Assembly (NCBI RefSeq): GCF_027694345.1
Contig: NZ_JAQEVU010000008.1
Span: 1 to 64,000 of the forward strand
Source: Varibaculum timonense_A
Lineage (GTDB): Bacteria > Actinomycetota > Actinomycetes > Actinomycetales > Actinomycetaceae
Length of the DNA stretch: 64,000 nucleotides
Direction of reading: 5' to 3'
Both the position numbers and the translations under genes were made by a program. Shown here in pieces: positions 46,397-54,643 of the stretch. Position 1 is the stretch's first letter; each line of letters begins with the position of its first letter. The notes beneath the pieces are model-generated. The model saw only the letters and a program-made list of their open reading frames with translations, was not told where the DNA came from and made no database searches.

Positions 46397-47257
46397 TTAG
46401 GCCGCGTCACCACGAGCAATAACCTCGCGCGCTAGCTGACGATAGGCGGCAGCTCCCGCGTGTGAGGGGGCAAAAGTAGTAATCGGTTCAGTCGCCACCG
46501 AGGCATCTGGGAACTTTATCGTGCGGCGAATAACGGTTTGATAGACCAGGTCACCGAATGCTTCTTGTAGGCGTTCCATTACTTCGCGTGAATGTAGGGT
46601 GCGGGTATCGACCATGGTGGCTAAAATCCCATCAATTTTAAGTTTCGGGTTAAGCCGGTCACGCACTTTTTCAATCGTTTCTACCAGTAGCGCTACCCCG
46701 CGCAGGGCGAAAAATTCGGTTTCCATGGGAATCATTACCCCGTGGGCAGCGGTCAAAGCATTAACGGTCAATAGCCCCAGGGAGGGCTGACAGTCAATCA
46801 AAATCACATCGTATTTTTCACTGACCAAATGGAGAGAACGCGCGAGTGCCATTTCCCGGGCAACCTCGTTCACCATTTGAATCTCAGCTGCCGATAAATC
46901 TATATTGGCGGGAGCTAAGTCCATACCGGGAATCGACGTGGGACAGATAACCTGATCTATGGTTACGTTTCTATCTAAAAGCACATTGTAGATGGTGGCA
47001 TCGAGGTCGTTGCCGTTTACCCCCAAACCGGCTGTGGCCGCGCCTTGGGGATCGAAATCTACAATCAACACCCGCCGCCCATATTCAGCGAGGGCAGCCG
47101 CCAAGTTAATGGTGGTTGTAGTCTTACCCACTCCACCTTTTTGATTACACATAGCGATAATCCGCGCCGGACCATGCGACTGTAGAGGCGCAGGCGCGGG
47201 GAATTGCGTATCTTTCGGGGTTGGCGGGGGTATCAAACCGGGTTGAATCTCACTCAC
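46397..47257 (-). CDS. ParA/Soj family chromosome partitioning ATPase
   Basis: 286 residues. Deviant Walker A CNQKGGVGKTTTTINLA near residue 37, IVDFDPQGAATAGLG near 69 and VILIDCQPSLGLLTVNAL near 151. It sits upstream of scpAB rather than next to a parB, a second Soj-like copy seen in many actinobacteria. GTG start without a clear ribosome site; TATTGT seven nt upstream suggests a leaderless message. A DNA-organising role is inferred from family and neighbours. Confidence 0.92.
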   Translation of the reverse strand: MSEIQPGLIPPPTPKDTQFPAPAPLQSHGPARIIAMCNQKGGVGKTTTTINLAAALAEYGRRVLIVDFDPQGAATAGLGVNGNDLDATIYNVLLDRNVTIDQVICPTSIPGMDLAPANIDLSAAEIQMVNEVAREMALARSLHLVSEKYDVILIDCQPSLGLLTVNALTAAHGVMIPMETEFFALRGVALLVETIEKVRDRLNPKLKIDGILATMVDTRTLHSREVMERLQEAFGDLVYQTVIRRTIKFPDASVATEPITTFAPSHAGAAAYRQLAREVIARGDAA

Positions 47258-47488
47258 TCTTATAACAATATGACAACCGGAGAAAAATTGTTACCAAGCG
47301 GCGTTCTCGTAGCCTGTAATCTCCCCTCGCTCGGTACCGTGAAATGTAAATCTCACTACCCGCATAGAAAAGACGCAGGCGAAAATAACCACGTTGGTAG
47401 AGACTTAAATGCAGTAATGCTCTCCCAAATACTCTAACTAACTTGCGGGAATGTGGAGCTAAGACCTGATTCGAGCAGTGGCACACAG

Positions 47489-47570
47489 TGCGGAGATTAT
47501 TCTTTCTGAGTAGCTGCGGCGCAGGTAAGACATAATGCTCAGATATTACCCGAGTAGGTACGGTGACGTC
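47489..47570. repeat. Two degenerate left halves of the hairpin element
   Basis: GTGCGGAGATTATTCT (47489-47504) resembles the left outer arm at 47573 and is followed by a TCTGAGTAGCTGCGGCG version of the internal segment. A second internal-segment-like stretch, CCCGAGTAGGTACGGTG, begins near 47550. Neither has a right half. Confidence 0.55.
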
Positions 47571-47572
47571 CT

Positions 47573-47678
47573 GTGCGGGGAAATTATTTTATCCGAGTAG
47601 GTGCGGTGGGCATAAAGTCTGGGAAATACCGCGGTATTTCCCAGACTTTGGGCGGGAGGAAAAATATTTTCGCCGCAC
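47573..47678 (-). repeat. Nested hairpin element, copy B, 3' of xerD
   Basis: Outer arms GTGCGGGGAAATTATTTT (47573-47590) and AAAATATTTTCGCCGCAC (47661-47678) pair at 16 of 18 positions. Inside are a 23-nt segment starting ATCCGAGT (47591-47613), a perfect 36-bp palindrome (47614-47649, half AAAGTCTGGGAAATACCG), and GGGCGGGAGGA (47650-47660). The layout is the same as copy A with different stem sequences. The strand given is that of the upstream gene xerD. Confidence 0.8.
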
Positions 47679-47709
47679 TACCCCGCGCCCCGGTAACCGG
47701 CACTAATCG

Positions 47710-48663
47710 CTACCGAGCACGCGGATGCGTTTCTTGATACACCTCGCGCAACAATGTGGCAGTTACCTTGGTATATATCTGGGTGGTAGTTACATTCACG
47801 TGACCGAGTAATTCCTGCACTACCCTAACGTCCGCGCCGCCCTCTAACATATGGGTGGCAAAAGAATGCCGCAGGCTGTGGGGGGAAACCGCCGTTTCTA
47901 TGCCCGCTATTTCTGCGCCCTCGCGAATAATATTCCAGGCACTTTGCCGCGATAAGCGCCCTCCCCGCAAATTCAAAAATAGTGCCGAACTACCCCGGCC
48001 TTTTTGGGCTAGCCCCGGGCGCGCGCGCACCAGATAGGCTTCTAAAGCCTTAACCGCGTATTCTCCTAGCGGCACCAGGCGCTGCTTATTGCCTTTACCG
48101 GTTACGGTCACCAGGGTAATCGGATTTTCCCCTGCATCTTCTGCCTCCCTGCCAGCTAGTATCCCTAAATCGTCTACATCGAGGGCGCATACTTCACTCA
48201 CCCTAGCTCCCGACGCATACAGGGTTTCCAGTAGTGCCCGCGAGCGCAAAGAGGCCAGATCCTCCCCACTAAAGGCTTCCAGTAAAGCGCGGGTTTGCGT
48301 GATAGTTAGTGCTTTGGGCAGTGGACGCGCTAAGCGGGGATTTTCTAGGCTCTCGGTGGGGTCGGTTTCACTTAGGCGCTCGTTTTGCGCAAAGCCGTGA
48401 AATCCGCGCAGAGAGGTCATTAGCCGCGCAATTGAAGAGGCCGCCAACGGGTTTTTCCCGTCTTCCCCGGCTGCGGCCGCCTGCAAGAACGCCCGCAAAG
48501 TTTCGGGGGTGATTTCCGCTAGAGAATGAACACCGGCGCCGACTAAATATTCGTGGTAACGCGCCAGGTCACGCCGATAGGAGCCGACAGTGTTGTTTGA
48601 TAATCCTCGTTCAATCGCCAGGTGATCTAAATATGCTTCGCTCGCCTGCTCGATTTCGTCCAT
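47710..48663 (-). CDS. xerD: Tyrosine recombinase XerD
   Basis: 317 residues. N-terminal SAM-like domain (YLDHLAIERGLSNNTVGSYR), catalytic R in YASGARVSEVCALDVDD near residue 150, SPHSLRHSFATHMLEGGADV with H and R near 260, LGHVNVTTTQIY with the nucleophile tyrosine near 293. It resolves chromosome dimers at dif with XerC. Leaderless-type start: TAAAAT six nt before the ATG. Position just upstream of the parA-scp genes is typical for XerD. Confidence 0.93.
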   Translation of the reverse strand: MDEIEQASEAYLDHLAIERGLSNNTVGSYRRDLARYHEYLVGAGVHSLAEITPETLRAFLQAAAAGEDGKNPLAASSIARLMTSLRGFHGFAQNERLSETDPTESLENPRLARPLPKALTITQTRALLEAFSGEDLASLRSRALLETLYASGARVSEVCALDVDDLGILAGREAEDAGENPITLVTVTGKGNKQRLVPLGEYAVKALEAYLVRARPGLAQKGRGSSALFLNLRGGRLSRQSAWNIIREGAEIAGIETAVSPHSLRHSFATHMLEGGADVRVVQELLGHVNVTTTQIYTKVTATLLREVYQETHPRAR

Positions 48664-48669
48664 AGGGCT

Positions 48670-48675
48670 ATTTTA
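48670..48675 (-). promoter_or_regulatory. -10 element of leaderless xerD transcript
   Basis: TAAAAT on the minus strand ends six nt before the xerD ATG; no ribosome site is present. Confidence 0.5.
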
Positions 48676-48787
48676 GAGGGAGCAGCCACTTTTATTTGAG
48701 CACCACCGGTGACAAAAGCGGTTTTCCGGCATCAGTTTGCCACCAAGGTGATAATAGAATCATCGTTGATTTTAGGAGTGATGATTT

Positions 48788-49075
48788 ATGGCGTTATTCG
48801 CGATTGAATACTTTTATGACTCGACTGCTGCCGAAAAAATGGATGAGGTGCGTCCTGACCACCGCGCGCATCTGCGCGACCTGCATTCTCAAGGCATAGT
48901 AAAACTGGTGGGTTCTTGGGTAAATGATTCCCAACCCGGCGCGCTAATCGCGGTGGAAGCTGAATCCGGCGAGGATGCCCTGGCCGCTTTAGCTAAGGAT
49001 CCCTTCTTCCTGGCGGGTTTCATTACGAGTCGCAAAGTACACCAGTGGAACGTAATCATCGGAGAAATCGCCTAG
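48788..49075 (+). CDS. YciI family protein
   Basis: 95 residues, the usual family size. The YciI fold pattern includes the conserved histidine in VRPDHRAHLRDLHSQG near residues 21-36 and DPFFLAGFITSRKVHQWNVI near 71-90. The precise reaction is unknown. The ATG follows TTAGGAGTGATGATTT, a good ribosome site. Single gene, divergent from xerD. Confidence 0.88.
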   Translation: MALFAIEYFYDSTAAEKMDEVRPDHRAHLRDLHSQGIVKLVGSWVNDSQPGALIAVEAESGEDALAALAKDPFFLAGFITSRKVHQWNVIIGEIA

Positions 49076-49208
49076 TCATAGCGCTCTTAGCGGAATCTGG
49101 ATTTAACTCCGGCAGCTGGTACGCCCTCTAATTGCTTTCTTTCGCGCGAGCTGAAGGATTTTATCCCTGCCACCTCTGTGCATAAACTGCTGCCAGGATG
49201 CAGAACTG

Positions 49209-50492
49209 TTAAGGCTTGAGGGAGGTGGCCGGAAGTATGTAGATTCCGGTTTCTTTATCCTGCATTACGGCTTGCAGGTGTCCGACGATAATCCCCATTA
49301 CTTTCGGTTTCTTTTTCGCGTAGCGGTAGAAACGAGTAAGACTGGTTATTGCGTCTTTGATGCTGCCATCACTTAATTTAATTTCAAAAGCCGCATAGTC
49401 GCCATTCTTAAATTCGAGGATGGCATCAACTTCATCACCAGAAACGTTGTCGCGGAAATGGAAAAGATGCCCTTCGTGATAGTCGGCATAAATTCGTAAA
49501 TCTCGTTCCACGAGTGCCTCAAATAGTAGTCCAAAAGTTTCATGGTCATGCAGCAGTTTTTCAACACTCAGACCTAGGCTTGCACAACAAAGGGAAGGAT
49601 CCACCAGATGCCTTTTCGCGGCTTTCCCAATTCTTGCTGAGGAACGGTAATTAAGACTGAAGGCTTCTTGATTTGCGGTCAGATATAAACTATCGAGGAC
49701 GCTGAGGTAATCTGCGATGGTTGCACGACTTTCGATTAACTCATCTTGGTTTTCATATTCTTCGATATCTTTAACCAGGGTTTTGTTTCCGACTAAAGTT
49801 GATTCATTCCTGGAAAGCGAACGTAAAAGCATACGCATCTTGTGCGGATTACGTTTCCTTCCTGCCCCTTCATGCATATCTTTAGTTACCAAAGAATCAA
49901 TATAACTCTCGGGAATAACTGCGCAATCTTCCTCCGCCATATCGATGTTTTCTGGCCACCCCCCTCTCACGATGAGGCGGGCAAGTTTTTCCAGGTTCAC
50001 ATCGCCCACGTATCCCGTTTTAACCGTTCCTTGCAATAGGCTAGACAGAGATACTTCTCCGGTGGAATCACCTGATTCATACAGACTCATAGGATGCATG
50101 CGCTGGGTTACTATTCTTCCTACCCCAGAGTGGAATACCTTGTGCTCACCTTCATTGACTTTCAAAGCGGTTGAACCAGTCAGGAGAAATTTCCCTTTTT
50201 TCCGATCCGTGTCACACTCATGCCGTACTGCATCCCAAATCTCGGGAACAATCTGCCATTCATCAATCAATTGAGGACTTTGATGAGTAAAAATGTATTT
50301 GGGATTAACCCCTGCCAGGTCACGCTGACTTCGATCCGTTAGATAACTCACGCTATTTGCATGCGCCAAGCTTGTCCAGGTCTTTCCGCACCACTTCGGT
50401 CCCTCAACACAGACAGCTCCGAAGATGTTTAAGTATCTTGCGATTTTTTCGTCAATAAGTCTTGACCGATATCCTGGTTTTATTAAGCTCAT
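49209..50492 (-). CDS. ATP-binding protein with DUF4143 (COG1373-type)
   Basis: 427 residues. Walker A VEGPKWCGKTWTSLAHA near residues 29-45, a degenerate Walker B region HQSPQLIDEWQIVPEIWD near 70, sensor stretch KFLLTGSTAL, and a C-terminal DUF4143 domain with the nuclease-like pattern VDAILEFKNGDYAAFEIKLSDG near 355. These ATPases are common accessory genes in host-associated anaerobes; their function is unknown. AGGTGGGG before the ATG. Four 23-bp repeats lie 33-124 bp upstream. Confidence 0.9.
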   Translation of the reverse strand: MSLIKPGYRSRLIDEKIARYLNIFGAVCVEGPKWCGKTWTSLAHANSVSYLTDRSQRDLAGVNPKYIFTHQSPQLIDEWQIVPEIWDAVRHECDTDRKKGKFLLTGSTALKVNEGEHKVFHSGVGRIVTQRMHPMSLYESGDSTGEVSLSSLLQGTVKTGYVGDVNLEKLARLIVRGGWPENIDMAEEDCAVIPESYIDSLVTKDMHEGAGRKRNPHKMRMLLRSLSRNESTLVGNKTLVKDIEEYENQDELIESRATIADYLSVLDSLYLTANQEAFSLNYRSSARIGKAAKRHLVDPSLCCASLGLSVEKLLHDHETFGLLFEALVERDLRIYADYHEGHLFHFRDNVSGDEVDAILEFKNGDYAAFEIKLSDGSIKDAITSLTRFYRYAKKKPKVMGIIVGHLQAVMQDKETGIYILPATSLKP

Positions 50493-50524
50493 TACCCCAC
50501 CTCTAAAAGAAGTCTACCTGGGCA

Positions 50525-50616
50525 TTGAGCACTTTTCAAGCAATTCATTGTGCACTTTTCAGAGAATTTGTTGAGCACTTTTCAAGCAATTCACTGAGCA
50601 CTTTTCAGAGAATTGT
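50525..50616. repeat. Four tandem 23-bp repeats upstream of the DUF4143 ATPase
   Basis: Units at 50525-50547, 50548-50570, 50571-50593 and 50594-50616 share GCACTTTTCA and GAATT/CAATT cores. Units 1 and 3 are identical and units 2 and 4 nearly so, making a 46-bp dimer present twice. This is in the 307-bp gap (50493-50799) between the two ATPase genes; the remaining part of the gap shows nothing recognisable. Confidence 0.85.
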
Positions 50617-50799
50617 TCCTATGAGTAGTCAGAGGATTACTACCTCCCTGCTAACGCATTACGTTATTAACGCTAGACGTTAAATTTGAATTCGACTTTA
50701 TTCCCTTGGCTATACGTGCACTCTGACCTCAAACGAAGACACGCTCTGGCTCACCTCTGAGATCAATTACAGCAAATACCCTCACACGCAAAAACTTGG

Positions 50800-53352
50800 T
50801 TACGACTGGTATTTCTTCACTCTCTTCAGCCATTTTGCAATGACTTCAATTTCGTCCTCTAGCTCTTTGACATCCGGTGGAACGTAATTAAGTTCAGGAT
50901 GAGGATCGTGCCGTGACGCCCACCCAGAGATGCGACTGTAGGAGTCATCATAGGTTTTCACGTCTTCTTCTGTTACACGACCAATGATTCGCAGTTTCCC
51001 AACTCGGACTTCTAAAGATTTATAGTCAACCAGTGGCTCGGCGATAACCTGGCTGATTATGCGCTCCCAGGTCTGCGACATGTGGCCTGCAATATCTTGG
51101 GTTGCTCGCAGATAGTCCGCCTCACTCATCCCCTTCTCATTGCGGCGCAAAGTCGCAACTTTCTCCCGGAGAGCATTGACACGTTGGGCAGCATCCTTCG
51201 CGGTCCAGGGATGGTGCAAAGTCGTGTAACCTGGCCCCAATTCCCTCCGTTTTTCAATGCCTCGTGTAGCAAATTTGACACTGGACTCGTCTGCCGCTTT
51301 ATGCAGGAACATGGTGAAGGCTACGTCATGCGTGAACACCACAACTTGCCTATTTTTAGCTAGCTCTACGATGCGCCTCGCAACAGACTCGCGCTTCATA
51401 TGGTCAAGGGAAGAAACCGGATCATCGAAAAACAGAGCCGACTTACTCGCGTCGAAGTGAGCCTCTGTGAGAAAACCTGCAAAACCGAGTGAGGTCTGTT
51501 CCCCTTCAGATAAGACATGCTCGAGCCTTCCACGATGGGCACCCACCAAATCTGCCTTGTGGAGTAGAGTTCCTTTTTGGGCTCTGGTGCATCCGAACGT
51601 GACGCGTTCCAGGCCGAGCTTCTTCGCCTCGCGCGTGAAGTATTGGCTCGCCTCCCCAGTTACGTATTTCTGGGTGAGTTCTTTCACCTTCTCAGTGATT
51701 TGACGAGAGTTAGTCTCCGAAAGTCTTTCATCGAGCTTCGCCAACTCCTGAAGTCTAGTTCGTTCCGTTTCTATAAGTTGCCGCCCGTCCCGCATCGCAA
51801 TCTGATCACGCAGTTGGCATTCTCTCGACTTTGCTTGGGCCAGTTTTTGTTTGAAACTCTCTGCGTCCACTTTTTTGCCTTGTTCACGGCAGGAAGCGGC
51901 TTCTTTACGCAGAGCAGAGACAGCGACAATAACCTCAACACGTTTCGGCTTTCCGTCAGACAATAGTGCGAACTTACGATTATCTAACACCTCTATTATC
52001 GAATCAATTTTTTCCGTATCGATCTCTGCAATGTGCTTTAACTTCTCAATAGCCCTTTGCACAGTGGCTGGTTCGACCTCTACTCCGTCAATTTCCTTCC
52101 TAAAGGCAGCTGCCTTTTCCTGTGCAGCTTGTGCTTCTTGAGCCGTCGTGTCCATGACAAACTGTTGGAATCTCATAAGACGTTCTGCGGCATCAGTGCC
52201 TAGCGCCTGTTGGCACAGAACACAGACTGCCCCGTCAGTGGTATGTGGGAAGTCGTGATTCCGATAAGCCACCTTCGAATATGATTCCGCTGCCCTCCAC
52301 AGTGCCTTCCATGCCTGTGACCCAACTTCGCTCAGGGGCTCTTTGTTGTCGAACGCCTCAGACGAGGCAAGATCCGCTGCCCTCTGCGCAGTTTCAGCCT
52401 TCTCGGTCAGCTCTCTCAGCTGCGTCTCGGCTTGAACTCCAATATTTTTGTCGATCTCCTCCAAATGATCAGCGATCAAATCGAGAGCCTCAGCTGCCTC
52501 TTTCAGACGATCTCTTTCTTTAGTTGGATCGATTTCTCGAAGGCGAGAAACCTCTTTCATCTGTTTCTCAAGGAGCTCAGCCACGTCGGATGGGCAGGCG
52601 ACTGCTGCTGTCAACTCATCGTCCGTTGTAGCAGCATTCAGCCCTTTAAGGAACTTCTCTCCAGCACTCCCTACGCTAACCTCAGGCAGAGATCCACTAT
52701 TGCTTTTCTGTTCCTTCCACTTCGAAAGCACTTTATGCACACCGACACATACCTTCCCGAGCTCCTCCAATAGCTGCACAGCCGAGGGACGGTAAGAAAT
52801 CTCCGTTTCTTTGGTCAGGTAGGTATCTCCGCAGTGCTCGTCATAGAAGGCAACGCGACTGAAGTCAGGGTCAGCCGATTGGCCTAACTGGGCCGTTCTC
52901 TCAGTATCGCCAACCTGAAAAATGACTTTACCTGACGGGGAATCATCCGTATCAGCGAATACATCAGGGAGAATGTCACCCTTATGGCGCGCACGAACTA
53001 TTGAACGAATCACCCGGGCATAACCGGACTTACCACTACCGTTGTTTCCAAACACCACGGTGAGACCATCTGGTTCAAATGTAAGTTCTTGGTCAGCGGC
53101 AAGGCGATTAACATTCGTGAGTTCTTTCACCGCAACTATGCGAACCGACTCATCTTTTGTTGTCTCTGAAGGTACGAGTTTTGCAAACCAACCACCATTA
53201 GGCGCCGACTCAGGTTCTTGGAGCAAGCTTTTTGCGATCTCCTCATAGTCTTGCTCATCAAGAGGCCCTTCGGTGGCCATACGAGCCAAAGCCTTCTGTT
53301 GCCACCAAGGTCTCGACACTGCCCATTGCAACACATCCTCGTAAGCTGTCAT
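50800..53352 (-). CDS. Zinc-hook ABC-type ATPase, RloC/COG4694-like
   Basis: 850 residues. Walker A GNNGSGKS at residues 102-109; coiled-coil arms with a CVLC zinc-hook-like motif at 377-380; ABC signature LSEGEQTSLGF near 614; Walker B ALFFDDPVSSLD at 639-650; switch histidine in VVVFTHD near 675. A 170-residue C-terminal domain with no recognised catalytic motif follows. The layout matches RloC-like proteins, some of which are phage-responsive anticodon nucleases; nuclease activity here is not shown. Base composition and codon choice look different from flanking core genes. ATG with GAGGGAG seven nt upstream. Confidence 0.85.
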   Translation of the reverse strand: MTAYEDVLQWAVSRPWWQQKALARMATEGPLDEQDYEEIAKSLLQEPESAPNGGWFAKLVPSETTKDESVRIVAVKELTNVNRLAADQELTFEPDGLTVVFGNNGSGKSGYARVIRSIVRARHKGDILPDVFADTDDSPSGKVIFQVGDTERTAQLGQSADPDFSRVAFYDEHCGDTYLTKETEISYRPSAVQLLEELGKVCVGVHKVLSKWKEQKSNSGSLPEVSVGSAGEKFLKGLNAATTDDELTAAVACPSDVAELLEKQMKEVSRLREIDPTKERDRLKEAAEALDLIADHLEEIDKNIGVQAETQLRELTEKAETAQRAADLASSEAFDNKEPLSEVGSQAWKALWRAAESYSKVAYRNHDFPHTTDGAVCVLCQQALGTDAAERLMRFQQFVMDTTAQEAQAAQEKAAAFRKEIDGVEVEPATVQRAIEKLKHIAEIDTEKIDSIIEVLDNRKFALLSDGKPKRVEVIVAVSALRKEAASCREQGKKVDAESFKQKLAQAKSRECQLRDQIAMRDGRQLIETERTRLQELAKLDERLSETNSRQITEKVKELTQKYVTGEASQYFTREAKKLGLERVTFGCTRAQKGTLLHKADLVGAHRGRLEHVLSEGEQTSLGFAGFLTEAHFDASKSALFFDDPVSSLDHMKRESVARRIVELAKNRQVVVFTHDVAFTMFLHKAADESSVKFATRGIEKRRELGPGYTTLHHPWTAKDAAQRVNALREKVATLRRNEKGMSEADYLRATQDIAGHMSQTWERIISQVIAEPLVDYKSLEVRVGKLRIIGRVTEEDVKTYDDSYSRISGWASRHDPHPELNYVPPDVKELEDEIEVIAKWLKRVKKYQS

Positions 53353-53495
53353 CTATGCGCTCCCTCACTCGTCGCTACACAGGGAGAAGAAATGCTTGGC
53401 GTATTGCAAGCCTGCAGGCCGTAGTTTCTGCAACAACGCCCTCGGTCTCATGCATTGGCGTACTCTCCTCGCTCACGGCGACGTCTCCGCTCGTC

Positions 53496-54590
53496 CTACT
53501 TCTTCCCCCCAGACGTAAGCCCCGTGCGGAACTCGACTACGTCTCCGTCTTGCATCACGTAGTCTTTGCCCTCTTGGCGCAGCTTTCCGGCCTCACGCGC
53601 AGCGTGAATCGAACCCAGTTCCACTAGCTCATCAAACCCGATAATCTCGGCTTTAATGAATCCCCGTTCGAAATCACTGTGAATTACCCCGGCGGCTTGG
53701 GGGGCTGTCCAGCCTTTACGAATCGTCCAGGCGCGGGACTCTTTTTCCCCAGCCGTCAAATAAGTTTGCAACCCCAAAGTATCGAAACCCACCCGGGCTA
53801 ACTGGTCAAGACCGGACTCGCTTTGCCCGGACTCTTCCAGCATTTCCCGCGCGTCCTCTTCATCCAGTTCTACTAGATCCGCTTCAAACTGGGCATCTAA
53901 GAAAATCGCTTTCGCTGGCGCAACTAGATTCTCTAATTCTTGGCGTTGCCCCTCATCGAGTAACTGATCCGCATCCATATTGAACACGTAGATGAACGGC
54001 TTCAAAGTCATCAGTTGGAATTCTTTCAGCAGTTCTTTATCCAGTTCATCGTGGGCAGATAGCAGCGCTCCGTCCTCTAAAATCGCCTGGGCTTTCTTTA
54101 CTTCTGCCAGTACTTCCGGTTCGGTTTTGCGCCCTCGGACTTCCTTTTCTAAGCGGGGAACCGCTTTTTCTAGAGTCTGCAGGTCGGCGAGAACCAGTTC
54201 GGTAGAAATAGTTTCAATATCGGAAGTCGGATCAATCTTGCCATCTACGTGCACCACGTCGGGGTCGCTAAACACCCGGGTTACCTGGCAAATCGCGTCA
54301 GCTTCCCTAATGTTTGCCAAAAACTGGTTACCGAGTCCCTCCCCTTGAGAGGCGCCCTTCACGATTCCCGCAATATCAACGAAAGAAACCGTGGCGGGCA
54401 CAGTTTTCGCCGAATTAAACATTTCGGTTAGTTTTTTCAGGCGTGGATCCGGCAGCGGGACCACCCCCACGTTGGGGTCAATAGTCGCGAACGGATAATT
54501 CGCTGCTAATACGGTTGCGCGGGTGAGCGCATTGAACAAAGTTGATTTACCAACGTTAGGTAATCCTGCAATCCCAATTGTTAAAGCCAC
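53496..54590 (-). CDS. ychF: Redox-regulated ATPase YchF
   Basis: 364 residues. GIAGLPNVGKSTLFNALTRA near residue 6, FVDIAGIVKGASQGEGLGNQ near 70, then the family NMDAD motif in VFNMDADQ in place of the usual NKxD, which fits ATP rather than GTP preference, and a C-terminal TGS domain. GTG start with TAAGGT six nt upstream and only a weak AAGG site. The 143-bp gap upstream of the zinc-hook ATPase (53353-53495) holds nothing recognisable. Confidence 0.94.
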   Translation of the reverse strand: MALTIGIAGLPNVGKSTLFNALTRATVLAANYPFATIDPNVGVVPLPDPRLKKLTEMFNSAKTVPATVSFVDIAGIVKGASQGEGLGNQFLANIREADAICQVTRVFSDPDVVHVDGKIDPTSDIETISTELVLADLQTLEKAVPRLEKEVRGRKTEPEVLAEVKKAQAILEDGALLSAHDELDKELLKEFQLMTLKPFIYVFNMDADQLLDEGQRQELENLVAPAKAIFLDAQFEADLVELDEEDAREMLEESGQSESGLDQLARVGFDTLGLQTYLTAGEKESRAWTIRKGWTAPQAAGVIHSDFERGFIKAEIIGFDELVELGSIHAAREAGKLRQEGKDYVMQDGDVVEFRTGLTSGGKK

Positions 54591-54596
54591 GTCTCT

Positions 54597-54602
54597 ACCT
54601 TA
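54597..54602 (-). promoter_or_regulatory. -10-like element six nt before ychF start
   Basis: TAAGGT on the minus strand, six nt before the GTG. Its AAGG could equally serve as a ribosome site, so this is the least certain of the leaderless candidates. Confidence 0.3.
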
Positions 54603-54643
54603 TCTAAGCGTTAAAGCCGGGGGAAAATCACTACCTCGCCAAC

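Larger units (their letters stand above)
47258..47709. other. Gene-free 452-bp spacer with hairpin-element copies
   Basis: No convincing gene. It holds a full nested hairpin element (47573-47678) and, just before it, two degenerate left-half copies. One begins GTGCGGAGATTATTCT at 47489 and continues TCTGAGTAGCTGCGGCG; another is near 47545 with CCCGAGTAGGTACGGTG. The rest, next to the parA-like start, looks like ordinary upstream sequence. Confidence 0.7.

Noticed and set aside
47250..47486. 78-codon minus-strand frame upstream of the parA-like gene
   Set aside because: No ribosome site, no domain, atypical composition; it overlaps the start of the parA-like gene in another frame.
53353..53495. 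Possible small gene between the zinc-hook ATPase and ychF
   Set aside because: Open frames there are antisense or extend into neighbours, with no start signal or recognisable product.
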